A DNA stretch of 64,000 nucleotides from UBA10518 sp022837185 (lineage in GTDB: Bacteria; Desulfobacterota; Desulfobulbia; Desulfobulbales; Desulfobulbaceae), in NCBI GenBank assembly GCA_034007705.1, contig JAVEQK010000001.1:1-64000 (forward strand), read 5' to 3'. Numbering within the stretch: position 1 is the first letter of the stretch; each line of letters opens with the position of its first letter. Position numbers and translations under genes: made by a program. Positions 31,538-39,079 of this stretch are shown piece by piece. A model generated the notes under the pieces. That model was not told where the DNA came from and did not search any database. It was given only the letters and a program-made list of their open reading frames with translations.

Positions 31538-32287
31538 GTGTCCGGACATTCCAAATGGAGCACCATCAAGAGGAAGAAGGGTGCCATAGATGCCAAGCGG
31601 GGCAAGATATTCACCAAGCTGATCAAGGAGATCACCGTCGCCGCCCGCCTGGGAGGCGGCGATCCCGCCGCCAACCCGAGGCTGCGCGCCGCCGTCCTGT
31701 CGGCCAAGACCGAAAACATGCCCAAGGACAACATTGAACGGGCCATCAAAAAAGGGACCGGCGGCCTTGAAGGGGCCAATTACGAGGAAATTCTCTACGA
31801 GGGGTACGGCCCGGGCGGGGTGGCGGTCCTGGTCGAGACCATGACCGACAACAAGAACCGGACGGTGGCCGATATCAGGTATTTTTTCAGCAAAAGCGGC
31901 GGCAACCTGGGCGAGTCCGGCTGCGTCGGCTGGATGTTTGATAAAAAAGGGGTTATCGTGGTGGATAAGGAGACCATCGACGAGGAGGCGCTCCTGACCC
32001 TTGCCCTGGAGGCGGGGGCCGAGGACGTGGTGGAGGAGGATTCCTCCTTCCAGGTCATGACCGCCCCGGAGGAGTTGAATGAGGTGGCGGAGAAACTTGC
32101 CGCCGCCGACCTGCAGTATGTCGAGGCTTCCGTGACCATGGTGCCGAAAAACACGGTGGAGGTCGCGGAGGAGAAAACGGCCCGCTCCCTGCTGAAGCTG
32201 CTGGAAAACCTCGAGGACCATGACGACGTGCAGAAGGTCCACGCCAACTTCGACATTGACGATGAATTGATGGAGGCGATTTCCTGA
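31538..32287 (+). CDS. yebC: YebC/PmpR-family regulator
   Basis: This 249-residue protein belongs to the YebC (TACO1) family. It begins (M)SGHSKWSTIKRKKGAIDAK and has ARLGGGDPAANPRLRAAVLS, GYGPGGVAVLVETMTDN and FEAxDL-like (FDIDDELMEAIS) ends. YebC proteins act on transcription or on ribosomes stalled at proline motifs. The start is GTG 31538, with GGAGGA about 8 bases upstream. It precedes ruvCAB, an order conserved in many bacteria. Confidence 0.95.
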   Translation: MSGHSKWSTIKRKKGAIDAKRGKIFTKLIKEITVAARLGGGDPAANPRLRAAVLSAKTENMPKDNIERAIKKGTGGLEGANYEEILYEGYGPGGVAVLVETMTDNKNRTVADIRYFFSKSGGNLGESGCVGWMFDKKGVIVVDKETIDEEALLTLALEAGAEDVVEEDSSFQVMTAPEELNEVAEKLAAADLQYVEASVTMVPKNTVEVAEEKTARSLLKLLENLEDHDDVQKVHANFDIDDELMEAIS

Positions 32288-32320
32288 CATGGCCCGTAAC
32301 CGTTCCGAAAGGGAGCAAAG

Positions 32321-32821
32321 GTGAGGACCAGGAGCAGGATACTCGGCATCGATCCGGGTTCCCGAACAACCGGATACGGCATCATCGACAAGCAGGGATC
32401 AAACCTGGGCTTTGTGGCCTGCGGCACCATACGGACCGGCGGCAGCGGGAATATTCCCGAGCGGCTGCTGGCAATCTTCGAGGGGCTGGAGAAAATCATC
32501 AGCCTGCACGGGCCCGATGTCGCCGCGGTGGAGGAAGTGTTCATGGCCCGCAACCCCAGGTCGGCCCTCACTCTGGGGCATGCCCGCGGGGCGGCGGTGC
32601 TGGCCGTCATGCGGAGCGGGCTGCGGGTGCACGACTATTCCCCCCGCCTGGTCAAGCAGGCGGTGGCGGGCTACGGCCGGGCCGACAAGGCGCAGGTGCA
32701 GCACATGGTCACAGCCCTGCTCGATCTTTCCGCCGCGCCCAGCAGTGACGCGGCCGATGCCCTGGCGGTGGCCATCTGTCACGCCAACCGGATGATCGTG
32801 CCGGAGGATGCATCATCATGA
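32321..32821 (+). CDS. ruvC: Holliday junction endonuclease RuvC
   Basis: This 166-residue resolvase cuts Holliday junctions. The catalytic acids are visible: Asp in ILGIDPGSRTTGYG, Glu in VAAVEEVFMARNPRSAL, and the Asp pair in SSDAADALAVAICH. The start is GTG 32321, preceded by GGAGCAAAG. ruvA begins inside its last codons (4-base ATGA overlap). Confidence 0.96.
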   Translation: MRTRSRILGIDPGSRTTGYGIIDKQGSNLGFVACGTIRTGGSGNIPERLLAIFEGLEKIISLHGPDVAAVEEVFMARNPRSALTLGHARGAAVLAVMRSGLRVHDYSPRLVKQAVAGYGRADKAQVQHMVTALLDLSAAPSSDAADALAVAICHANRMIVPEDASS

Positions 32822-33435
32822 TTGCCACCCTGTCGGGCGTGGTGTTCGTCAAGCAGCCCAACCACGTCATCATCGATGTGGGAGGCGTTGGGTACGAGGT
32901 GCTGATTTCCGGCCGGACCTATGACCGTCTCCCGGACAACGGCGACGAGGTTTTTCTGTATATTCACACCAGCGTGCGTGAGGACGCCATCACCCTTTAC
33001 GGTTTTGCCGGGGCCGAGGAAAAAGAGCTCTTCCTTCTCCTCAACACCGTTTCCGGGGTCGGCCCGAAGCTGGCGCTCTCCATTCTGTCCGGCATCTCCG
33101 CCCAGGAGCTGGGAGAGGCCCTGATCCGCAAGAACATGTCGCGGCTGACGGCGCTGGCCGGCGTGGGCCGGAAGACCGCCGAAAGGATGTGCGTCGAACT
33201 GAAGGACAAGGTCGCCAAATATTATCTGCCCGGGAGCGAGGCCGATCAGATTCCGGCCGGCGAGTCGATGGAGGAGGACAGCTTCCGGGACGCCCTGTCC
33301 GCCCTGACCAATCTCGGCTATACCCAGGCCATGGCCTGGCAGGCCCTGCGCCGGGTGCAGAAGCTGCATCCCCAGGCAGCCGGCGGGATGAAAATAGAGG
33401 AGCTGATCAGGGAGGCCCTGCGGGCCCTCGCCTGA
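32818..33435 (+). CDS. ruvA: Holliday junction DNA-binding protein RuvA
   Basis: This 205-residue subunit binds junctions and loads RuvB. It has an N-terminal OB-fold (MIATLSGVVFVKQPNHVIID), tandem helix-hairpin-helix segments (LLNTVSGVGPKLALSILS and LTALAGVGRKTAERMCVEL) and the C-terminal UBA-like domain (DALSALTNLGYTQAMAWQAL) that contacts RuvB. It overlaps ruvC by 4 bases. Confidence 0.97.
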   Translation: MIATLSGVVFVKQPNHVIIDVGGVGYEVLISGRTYDRLPDNGDEVFLYIHTSVREDAITLYGFAGAEEKELFLLLNTVSGVGPKLALSILSGISAQELGEALIRKNMSRLTALAGVGRKTAERMCVELKDKVAKYYLPGSEADQIPAGESMEEDSFRDALSALTNLGYTQAMAWQALRRVQKLHPQAAGGMKIEELIREALRALA

Positions 33436-33484
33436 AGCCGCGGCAACGATACCCCATGGCCCCGACGATTGATTGAACGCAGAC

Positions 33485-34534
33485 ATGGATTTCGAGGAAA
33501 ACATAACAGGCAGGCGCCTGGTTTCCGCAGCCGGGGTTGCCGATGAACTCGGAGCCGATGTCGACCTCCGCCCCCGGAAGCTGAAGGACTACATCGGCCA
33601 GGAGCAGCTGAAAAGGAGCCTGAGCGTCTTCATCAGGGCGGCGCGCAACCGCGGCGAACCCCTTGACCACACCCTGTTCCACGGTTTTCCCGGCCTGGGA
33701 AAGACCACCCTGGCCTATATCATTGCCAATGAAATGGGCGCCGGCATCAAGGTGACGTCCGGTCCGGTCATCGAACGGCCCGGCGACCTGGCGGCCATCC
33801 TCACCAGCCTGCAGGGCGGGGACGTCCTGTTCATCGATGAAATTCACCGCCTCAACCATGTGGTGGAGGAGATCCTCTACCCGGCCATGGAGGACTACCA
33901 GCTCGACCTGGTCATCGGGCAGGGCCCGGGGGCCCGCAGCGTCAAGATGGACCTGCCCCGCTTCACCCTGGTCGGGGCGACGACCCGGACCGGCCTGCTG
34001 ACCCCGCCGCTGCGGGACCGGTTCGGCGTCATTCTGCGGCTTGACTTCTACAGTGCCGAGGAGTTGGTGGCCATCATCAAGCGTTCGGCCCGGCTGATGG
34101 ATATCGCCATCGATGAGGAGGGCGCCCTGGAACTGGGCCGCCGGTCCCGGGGGACCCCGAGGATCGCCAACCGGCTTCTGCGGCGGGTCAGGGATTTTTC
34201 CGAAGTGGGCGGCCACCCGAAAATCAACAAGCAGGTAGCCGACGAGGCGCTGAACATCCTGGCGGTGGACCGCTACGGCCTCGATGAAATGGACCGGCGC
34301 ATTCTGCTGACCCTGATCGACAAGTTCCAGGGCGGCCCCATCGGCATCGATAACTTGGCGACCGTGGTCTGCGAAGAGAAAAACACCCTCGAGGATGTCT
34401 ACGAACCCTTTCTCATCCAGTCGGGCTTCCTGGTCCGCACCCCGCGCGGCCGGATGGCGACGGTCGCCGCCTACGAGCATTTCGGCCGGACCGTGCATCC
34501 CGGCCTGGCCAGGCAGCAGGGATTGTTCGAATAG
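33485..34534 (+). CDS. ruvB: Holliday junction branch-migration helicase RuvB
   Basis: This 349-residue AAA+ motor has Walker A (FHGFPGLGKTTLAYI, where the usual GPPG is GFPG), Walker B (LFIDEIHRL), sensor 1 (VGATTRTGLL) and the C-terminal winged helix (GFLVRTPRGRMA). ATG 33485 was chosen; a TTG 12 bases upstream is also possible and no strong ribosome site is visible. It ends the ruvCAB operon; panB follows after 12 bases. Confidence 0.95.
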   Translation: MDFEENITGRRLVSAAGVADELGADVDLRPRKLKDYIGQEQLKRSLSVFIRAARNRGEPLDHTLFHGFPGLGKTTLAYIIANEMGAGIKVTSGPVIERPGDLAAILTSLQGGDVLFIDEIHRLNHVVEEILYPAMEDYQLDLVIGQGPGARSVKMDLPRFTLVGATTRTGLLTPPLRDRFGVILRLDFYSAEELVAIIKRSARLMDIAIDEEGALELGRRSRGTPRIANRLLRRVRDFSEVGGHPKINKQVADEALNILAVDRYGLDEMDRRILLTLIDKFQGGPIGIDNLATVVCEEKNTLEDVYEPFLIQSGFLVRTPRGRMATVAAYEHFGRTVHPGLARQQGLFE

Positions 34535-34546
34535 AGGAGGAGCAGT

Positions 34547-35386
34547 ATGGCCCAGAAACTGACGGTCAAGGATATAGTCGCCCGGAAGGCCCAGGGCAAG
34601 AAAATCAGCGTACTCACGGCCTACGATGCGGCCATGGCCAGAATGCTTGACGACAGCGGCATTGACATCCTGCTCGTCGGCGATTCCCTCGGCATGGTGG
34701 TGCTCGGCTATGACAGCACCGTGCCGGTGACCATGGAGGAAATGCTCCACCACGCCCGGGCGGTCAGCCGGGGAACGGCGCGCGCCCTGGTTGTCAGCGA
34801 CATGCCGTTCGGGTCCTATCAGGCCGGCCTGACGGACGCGGTCGCCAACGGGGTACGGTTCATGAAGGAAGCGGGATGCGACGCGGTCAAGATCGAGGGC
34901 GGCGCGGAAATGGGCGATGTCGTGCGGGCCTTGAACCGGGCGGGCATTCCGGTGATGGGCCACGTCGGCCTGACCCCGCAGACCGTCGGCCGGCTGGGCG
35001 GGTTCAAGGTGCAGGGCAGGGATATCGATTCGGCCCGGAAGATGATCGACGATGTCAAGGCCCTGGCGGATGCCGGGGTCTTTGCCGTGGTCGTTGAATG
35101 TGTTCCCGGTGACCTGGGCCGGGTCGTCACCGCCGAGGCGCCGGTGCCGATCATCGGCATCGGGGCCGGACCGGACTGCGACGGCCAGGTTCTGGTGGTC
35201 AACGACATGCTGGGCCTGTACGACCGCTTCACCCCCTCGTTCGTAAAAAAATACGCCGACCTGGGCCCGCTGATCAGGCAGGCGGCGGCCCGTTACCGGG
35301 ATGAAGTGGAAGAGGGCGTTTTTCCGGCCGCCGAGCAGACCTTTCCTTCCCCGACGGATTTCAGTTCACTGCTCAAGCGTGGATGA
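34547..35386 (+). CDS. panB: 3-methyl-2-oxobutanoate hydroxymethyltransferase
   Basis: This 279-residue enzyme makes ketopantoate in pantothenate/CoA synthesis. It has the metal and substrate motifs VGDSLGMVVLGYDSTVPVTM, AVKIEGG, GHVGLTPQTVGRLGGFKVQG and VVECVP with catalytic Glu. The length is typical. GAGGAGGAG precedes the ATG. It lies between ruvB and the fumarase genes; panC is not in this window. Confidence 0.96.
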   Translation: MAQKLTVKDIVARKAQGKKISVLTAYDAAMARMLDDSGIDILLVGDSLGMVVLGYDSTVPVTMEEMLHHARAVSRGTARALVVSDMPFGSYQAGLTDAVANGVRFMKEAGCDAVKIEGGAEMGDVVRALNRAGIPVMGHVGLTPQTVGRLGGFKVQGRDIDSARKMIDDVKALADAGVFAVVVECVPGDLGRVVTAEAPVPIIGIGAGPDCDGQVLVVNDMLGLYDRFTPSFVKKYADLGPLIRQAAARYRDEVEEGVFPAAEQTFPSPTDFSSLLKRG

Positions 35387-35406
35387 TCACGGGGCACGGT
35401 GAATGT

Positions 35407-36243
35407 ATGAAAATAATTGACGCCAAGGTTGTCACCGATGCTGTCCGGCGAATGGCGGTGGATGCCGCCCATCATCTGGAGCCGGACATTCTTGACGCCC
35501 TGCTTGCCGCCAGGGACAGGGAAACCTCGCCGCTGGCAAAGAATGTGCTGGACATGCTGATCGTCAACGCCGATATCGCCAGCCGCGAGCTGATCCCGGC
35601 CTGCCAGGATACCGGCATCTGCACGGTGTTTGTCACCCTGGGGCAGGAGGTGACGATCAGGGGCGGCCTCATGGAAGCGATCCAGCACGGGGTGCGGCTT
35701 GGCTATGAGGAGGGTTTTCTGCGCAAATCGGTTTGCGATCCGGTCACCCGGATCAATACCGGCACCAATGTGCCGGCCGTGGTGCACGTCGAGGTGGAGC
35801 CCGGAGACCGGTGCCGTCTCGCCTTGCTGCCCAAGGGCTGCGGCAGCGAGAACATGAGCGGTCTGCGGATGCTGCCGCCCTCGGCCGGCATCCGGGGGGC
35901 CATGGATTTTGTCGTCGGCACCGTGGTCGATGCCGGTCCCAATCCCTGCCCGCCTCTGGTGGTCGGCGTCGGGATCGGGGGGACCTTCGACAAGGCGGCG
36001 TTCATGGCCAAAAAAGCCCTGCTGCGGCCGGTGGGTGAGGCCGGGGAGCGCGAAGACGTGGCCCGCATCGAAGCGGAACTGCTCGAGCGCATCAACCGCC
36101 AAGGCAGGGGAGTGCTTGGCTTCGGCGGCTGCAACACTGCCCTGGCCGTGCATGTGGACACCTGCCCCACCCATATCGCCAGTCTGCCGGTGGCGGTCAA
36201 TATCCAGTGCCACTCCCACCGGCACAAGCAGATTGATCTCTGA
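35407..36243 (+). CDS. Class I fumarate hydratase, alpha subunit
   Basis: This 278-residue N-terminal-type subunit of the two-subunit, 4Fe-4S-dependent (oxygen-labile) fumarase interconverts fumarate and malate. Cluster cysteines are visible in ACQDTGICTVFV, PKGCGSENMS and GFGGCNTALAVH. ATG 35407 gives the family start MKIIDAKVV; ATG 35383 overlaps the panB stop and is less likely. Related L(+)-tartrate dehydratase subunits are similar, so the substrate is not fully certain. Confidence 0.9.
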   Translation: MKIIDAKVVTDAVRRMAVDAAHHLEPDILDALLAARDRETSPLAKNVLDMLIVNADIASRELIPACQDTGICTVFVTLGQEVTIRGGLMEAIQHGVRLGYEEGFLRKSVCDPVTRINTGTNVPAVVHVEVEPGDRCRLALLPKGCGSENMSGLRMLPPSAGIRGAMDFVVGTVVDAGPNPCPPLVVGVGIGGTFDKAAFMAKKALLRPVGEAGEREDVARIEAELLERINRQGRGVLGFGGCNTALAVHVDTCPTHIASLPVAVNIQCHSHRHKQIDL

Positions 36244-36315
36244 CGCCCCCGGCTGGAATTGTTGACGGAGAAACGGAACCCTTTCGACCAGGAACAGATG
36301 CAAGGCAGGTAGCCC

Positions 36316-36924
36316 ATGTCCCTTCTCAGAGCGCCCATGCATACCGGCGACCACAGAAAAATCGATATTCCCTTTGCCCCGGGCGTTGTTGAAAGCCTGC
36401 GGGCCGGCGAGCTGGTTCATCTGTCCGGGACCATGTACACCGGACGCGACCAGACCCACCGCCGGCTCTGCGCCCTGCTCGATGAAGGCAAGGAACCGCC
36501 TGTTGACCTCAACGGCCAGCTTCTCTATTACGTCGGTCCCAGCCCGGCCCGTCCGGGCCGCGTTATCGGGGCGGCCGGGCCGACCACCAGCTACCGGATG
36601 GATGCCTACACACCCCGCCTCCTCGACCTGGGCCTGAAGGCCACCCTGGGCAAGGGACCGCGCTCCATGCCGGTCCGCCATGCCATGCAAAAGCATGGAG
36701 CAGTGTATCTCGCCACCTTCGGCGGCGCCGGAGCATTGCTGTCCGGGTGCATCTGCGCCGTCTCCCTTGTCGCTTTCGCCGATGCCGGGCCGGAGGCGAT
36801 GTTCCGCTTTGAGGTGGTCGATTTCCCGGCCGTGGTGATCAACGATGCGGCGGGCAACGATCTGTACGAGGAAATCGCCCTGAAAAAAAGGGCGTCGTCT
36901 GATGCCCCACTTTGCACCCCTTGA
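36316..36924 (+). CDS. Class I fumarate hydratase, beta subunit
   Basis: This 202-residue C-terminal-type subunit has LSGTMYTGRDQTHRRL, YYVGPSPARPGRVIGAAGPT and FGGAGALLSGCICAVSLVAF. It completes the active site with the alpha subunit encoded 72 bases upstream. AAGGCAGGT lies about 7 bases before the ATG. The pair serves the (partial or reverse) TCA cycle in anaerobes; tartrate dehydratase beta is the main alternative. Confidence 0.9.
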   Translation: MSLLRAPMHTGDHRKIDIPFAPGVVESLRAGELVHLSGTMYTGRDQTHRRLCALLDEGKEPPVDLNGQLLYYVGPSPARPGRVIGAAGPTTSYRMDAYTPRLLDLGLKATLGKGPRSMPVRHAMQKHGAVYLATFGGAGALLSGCICAVSLVAFADAGPEAMFRFEVVDFPAVVINDAAGNDLYEEIALKKRASSDAPLCTP

Positions 36925-37080
36925 TGGCTCCGGCGGAGTGAAACACCCACTTCCCGGACCGCTCCCTTCCGTTCCGCCCCTGCCCCATTGCCCTTGATTT
37001 GAAACGGTTAACCGCCCCCGGGACAAGCTGCCTCTTCGGGTGACGGCCGCCACCCCCTCATCGGCTGGTAGTATTATCAT

Positions 37081-37109
37081 TTGTCCTGACATACCATATC
37101 TTGTATAAA
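37081..37109 (+). promoter_or_regulatory. dcw promoter P1
   Basis: TTGTCC (37081-37086) and TATAAA (37104-37109) are separated by 17 bases. It lies upstream of the MraZ boxes and would give a leader of about 120 bases. Confidence 0.55.
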
Positions 37110-37160
37110 TGTTCAGGCTGCCCTGAAGCTCACAACCCATTGAAATTCTGTATTTCTTTC

Positions 37161-37187
37161 TTGACACCCTCCGGTCCCTGGTATAAA
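37161..37187 (+). promoter_or_regulatory. dcw promoter P2 (Pmra-like)
   Basis: A perfect TTGACA (37161-37166) is followed by TATAAA (37182-37187) with a short 15-base spacer. The MraZ-box array begins 13 bases downstream, matching the standard layout of MraZ-controlled promoters. Confidence 0.7.
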
Positions 37188-37199
37188 AGTAATAATAGG

Positions 37200-37234
37200 T
37201 GGTGTAAAGTGGGTCAAAAAGGCGCAGAGGTGGC
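37200..37234 (+). promoter_or_regulatory. MraZ-box array (four 10-bp-spaced repeats)
   Basis: TGGTG (37200), TGGGT (37210), AGGCG (37220) and GTGGC (37230) recur every 10 bases, each 5-base box followed by a 5-base spacer. MraZ binds TGGGN-N5 direct repeats, so this is the expected autoregulatory site immediately before the mraZ ATG. Confidence 0.8.
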
Positions 37235-37237
37235 AGG

Positions 37238-37723
37238 ATGGTACTGAAAGAGGGCGTGAGCGGACGGGATTCGGAGCTCCGGTTCCGCAGCAGGTCCGAG
37301 CATACCCTCGATGCCAAGGGGCGGCTGAATATACCAACTCGGTTCCGGGAAGTTCTGCGGCGCAAATACAGCGAGAAGCTGATCGTCACTAACTGGAAGA
37401 AAAGCCTGCGGGCCTATCCGGTTGTCGTATGGCGGAAGCTGGAGGACACCCTTGTCAATGAGGCGCCGAAGCATTTGGGAATGAGCGATTTTGTCCGGTA
37501 TGTCATTTCAGGGGTGTCGGAGTGCACACTGGACAAGCAGGGCCGCATCCTCCTGCCCGGTTCGCTGCGGGCCGAGTTCAACATCGAAAACGAGGTGGTC
37601 CTGAACGGCATGCTGGATCATTTCGAAATCTGGGACAAGAGCGCCTGGATCGCGCAGACCCGCGAAACACGCGCCAATTTCCAGGATTTTGAAGTGGGAC
37701 TTTCATCGCTGGGCATCCTGTAG
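37238..37723 (+). CDS. mraZ: Transcriptional regulator MraZ
   Basis: This 161-residue DNA-binding protein has two SpoVT/AbrB-like domains, marked by HTLDAKGRLNIPTRFRE and CTLDKQGRILLPGSLR. MraZ rings repress their own dcw promoter. An N-terminal extension of about 18 residues precedes the first domain. GAGGTGGCAGG before the ATG serves as ribosome site and overlaps the last MraZ box. Confidence 0.96.
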   Translation: MVLKEGVSGRDSELRFRSRSEHTLDAKGRLNIPTRFREVLRRKYSEKLIVTNWKKSLRAYPVVVWRKLEDTLVNEAPKHLGMSDFVRYVISGVSECTLDKQGRILLPGSLRAEFNIENEVVLNGMLDHFEIWDKSAWIAQTRETRANFQDFEVGLSSLGIL

Positions 37724-37735
37724 GCCGATTGCGGC

Positions 37736-38632
37736 ATGGGCGGCCATGAGGGCGAAGCGCATACACCGGTTCTTGAGGACGAAGTCATTGCGTATCTGAG
37801 GCCGGTAAGCGGCGGCAGATATGTGGACGCCACACTGGGGTTGGGAGGACATGCGAAACGTATTCTCGAAGCATCCGCTCCGCACGGGATACTGGTGGGT
37901 CTGGAATGGGACAACCAGGCGATTGAGCCGGCCCGCAGGCGGCTCGCCCCCTTCGGAAACCGGGTTCGGATCATCCGGGCCACGTATACGGAGCTGGCCG
38001 CGGTCCTGCGGCGGGAGGGCATGATGGAGATAGACGGATTGCTGCTGGACCTCGGCGTTTCCTCCCTGCAACTCGACAGGCCGGAGCGGGGATTCAGCTT
38101 CCGCGAGGACGCCCCGCTGGACATGCGGATGGACCGGCGCCTGCCGGAAACGGCAGCCGACATGATCGCCCGTCTGTCCCAGGAGGAGCTGGCGGATATT
38201 TTCTACAATTACGGGGAAGAGCGCCAGGCGCGCCGGATTGCCGCGCGTCTTGTCCAGGCGAGGGAAAGCGGCCCGATTGAGACAACCGGGCAGCTCGCCG
38301 CCCTGGTGGGAGCGGCAATCCCGAAAAAATATCATCCTCCCGGCAAGCACGTGGCCACCAGGGTTTTTCAGGCCTTGCGGATAGCGGTCAACAGGGAGCT
38401 GGACAATCTGGTCAAGGTGCTTGCCGAGGCGCCGGTCGTTCTTGCTCCGGGCGGCAGAATAGGAGTGATCACCTTTCACTCCATCGAGGATCGGATCGTC
38501 AAACATGCATTGGCGGGCAACCCGGCCTACCGGGTTGTGACGCGGAAGCCGGTTGAACCTTCCAGGGAAGAGATTGCGCGCAATCCCCGGGCCAGAAGCG
38601 CGAAACTGCGAGTGGCCGAGAAGGTGGCATAA
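37736..38632 (+). CDS. rsmH: 16S rRNA (cytosine-N4)-methyltransferase RsmH
   Basis: This 298-residue SAM-dependent enzyme methylates C1402 of 16S rRNA. Motifs are HTPVLEDEVIAYLRP, VDATLGLGGHAKRIL, LLDLGVSSLQLD, RGFSFREDAPLDMRMD and the C-terminal VITFHSIEDRIVK. The ATG at 37736 is 12 bases after mraZ. It occupies the usual second position of the dcw cluster. Confidence 0.96.
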   Translation: MGGHEGEAHTPVLEDEVIAYLRPVSGGRYVDATLGLGGHAKRILEASAPHGILVGLEWDNQAIEPARRRLAPFGNRVRIIRATYTELAAVLRREGMMEIDGLLLDLGVSSLQLDRPERGFSFREDAPLDMRMDRRLPETAADMIARLSQEELADIFYNYGEERQARRIAARLVQARESGPIETTGQLAALVGAAIPKKYHPPGKHVATRVFQALRIAVNRELDNLVKVLAEAPVVLAPGGRIGVITFHSIEDRIVKHALAGNPAYRVVTRKPVEPSREEIARNPRARSAKLRVAEKVA

Positions 38633-38715
38633 AAGGGACCGGATGCTTGACCGGGAGGGGAACACGTTCCCCGGCAAAGATTCGGGAGGAGAGAATTCAG
38701 GATGGAGGAGAAGCA

Positions 38716-39075
38716 ATGATTGCGGGAATACATTCCAGGATGTTGCGATCCCAGACGGTTTCCGTCGGCATGAGGCAGCAGGTTGCCTCCCGTTCGGACT
38801 GGGTCATTTCGAAACGGCTGGCCAGGCTGGTGACCCTGATCCTTTGCGTGAGTCTCTTTGTCCTTTTTGCCTTCGGCCAGCTCATGCACTGGCAGATAAA
38901 GTCAGCCGTCAACAGAATTGACCGGCTGCAGTCCGTCCGCACTCAGTACGGCAGTGAGAATATCGCCCTGCTGGCCTCAAGGGCGCAGTTGACCGCCGAG
39001 GAATACATCGTCGCCGAAGCGGGCAGGAGGTACCAGCTTGCCCCGCCGCGGGAGGACCAGGTCCGCAGCCTGTAA
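38716..39075 (+). CDS. ftsL: Cell-division protein FtsL
   Basis: This 119-residue bitopic protein has a cytoplasmic N-terminus of about 35 residues, one membrane helix (LVTLILCVSLFVLFAFGQLM) and a periplasmic coiled coil (IDRLQSVRTQYGSENIALLA). It is assigned by size, topology and its place between rsmH and ftsI. ATG 38716 has GGAGGAG upstream; an earlier in-frame start at 38647 would add a basic non-conserved extension. FtsL normally activates FtsW/FtsI, which is notable because FtsI looks inactive here. Confidence 0.85.
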   Translation: MIAGIHSRMLRSQTVSVGMRQQVASRSDWVISKRLARLVTLILCVSLFVLFAFGQLMHWQIKSAVNRIDRLQSVRTQYGSENIALLASRAQLTAEEYIVAEAGRRYQLAPPREDQVRSL

Positions 39076-39079
39076 ACCT

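Larger units (their letters stand above)
36925..37237 (+). promoter_or_regulatory. Regulatory region of the dcw cluster
   Basis: This 313-base gap between the fumarase and mraZ genes contains two sigma-70 promoters and a MraZ-box array (listed separately). A hairpin TTCAGG-CTGC-CCTGAA (37112-37127) lies between the promoters. No gene is supported. Confidence 0.75.
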
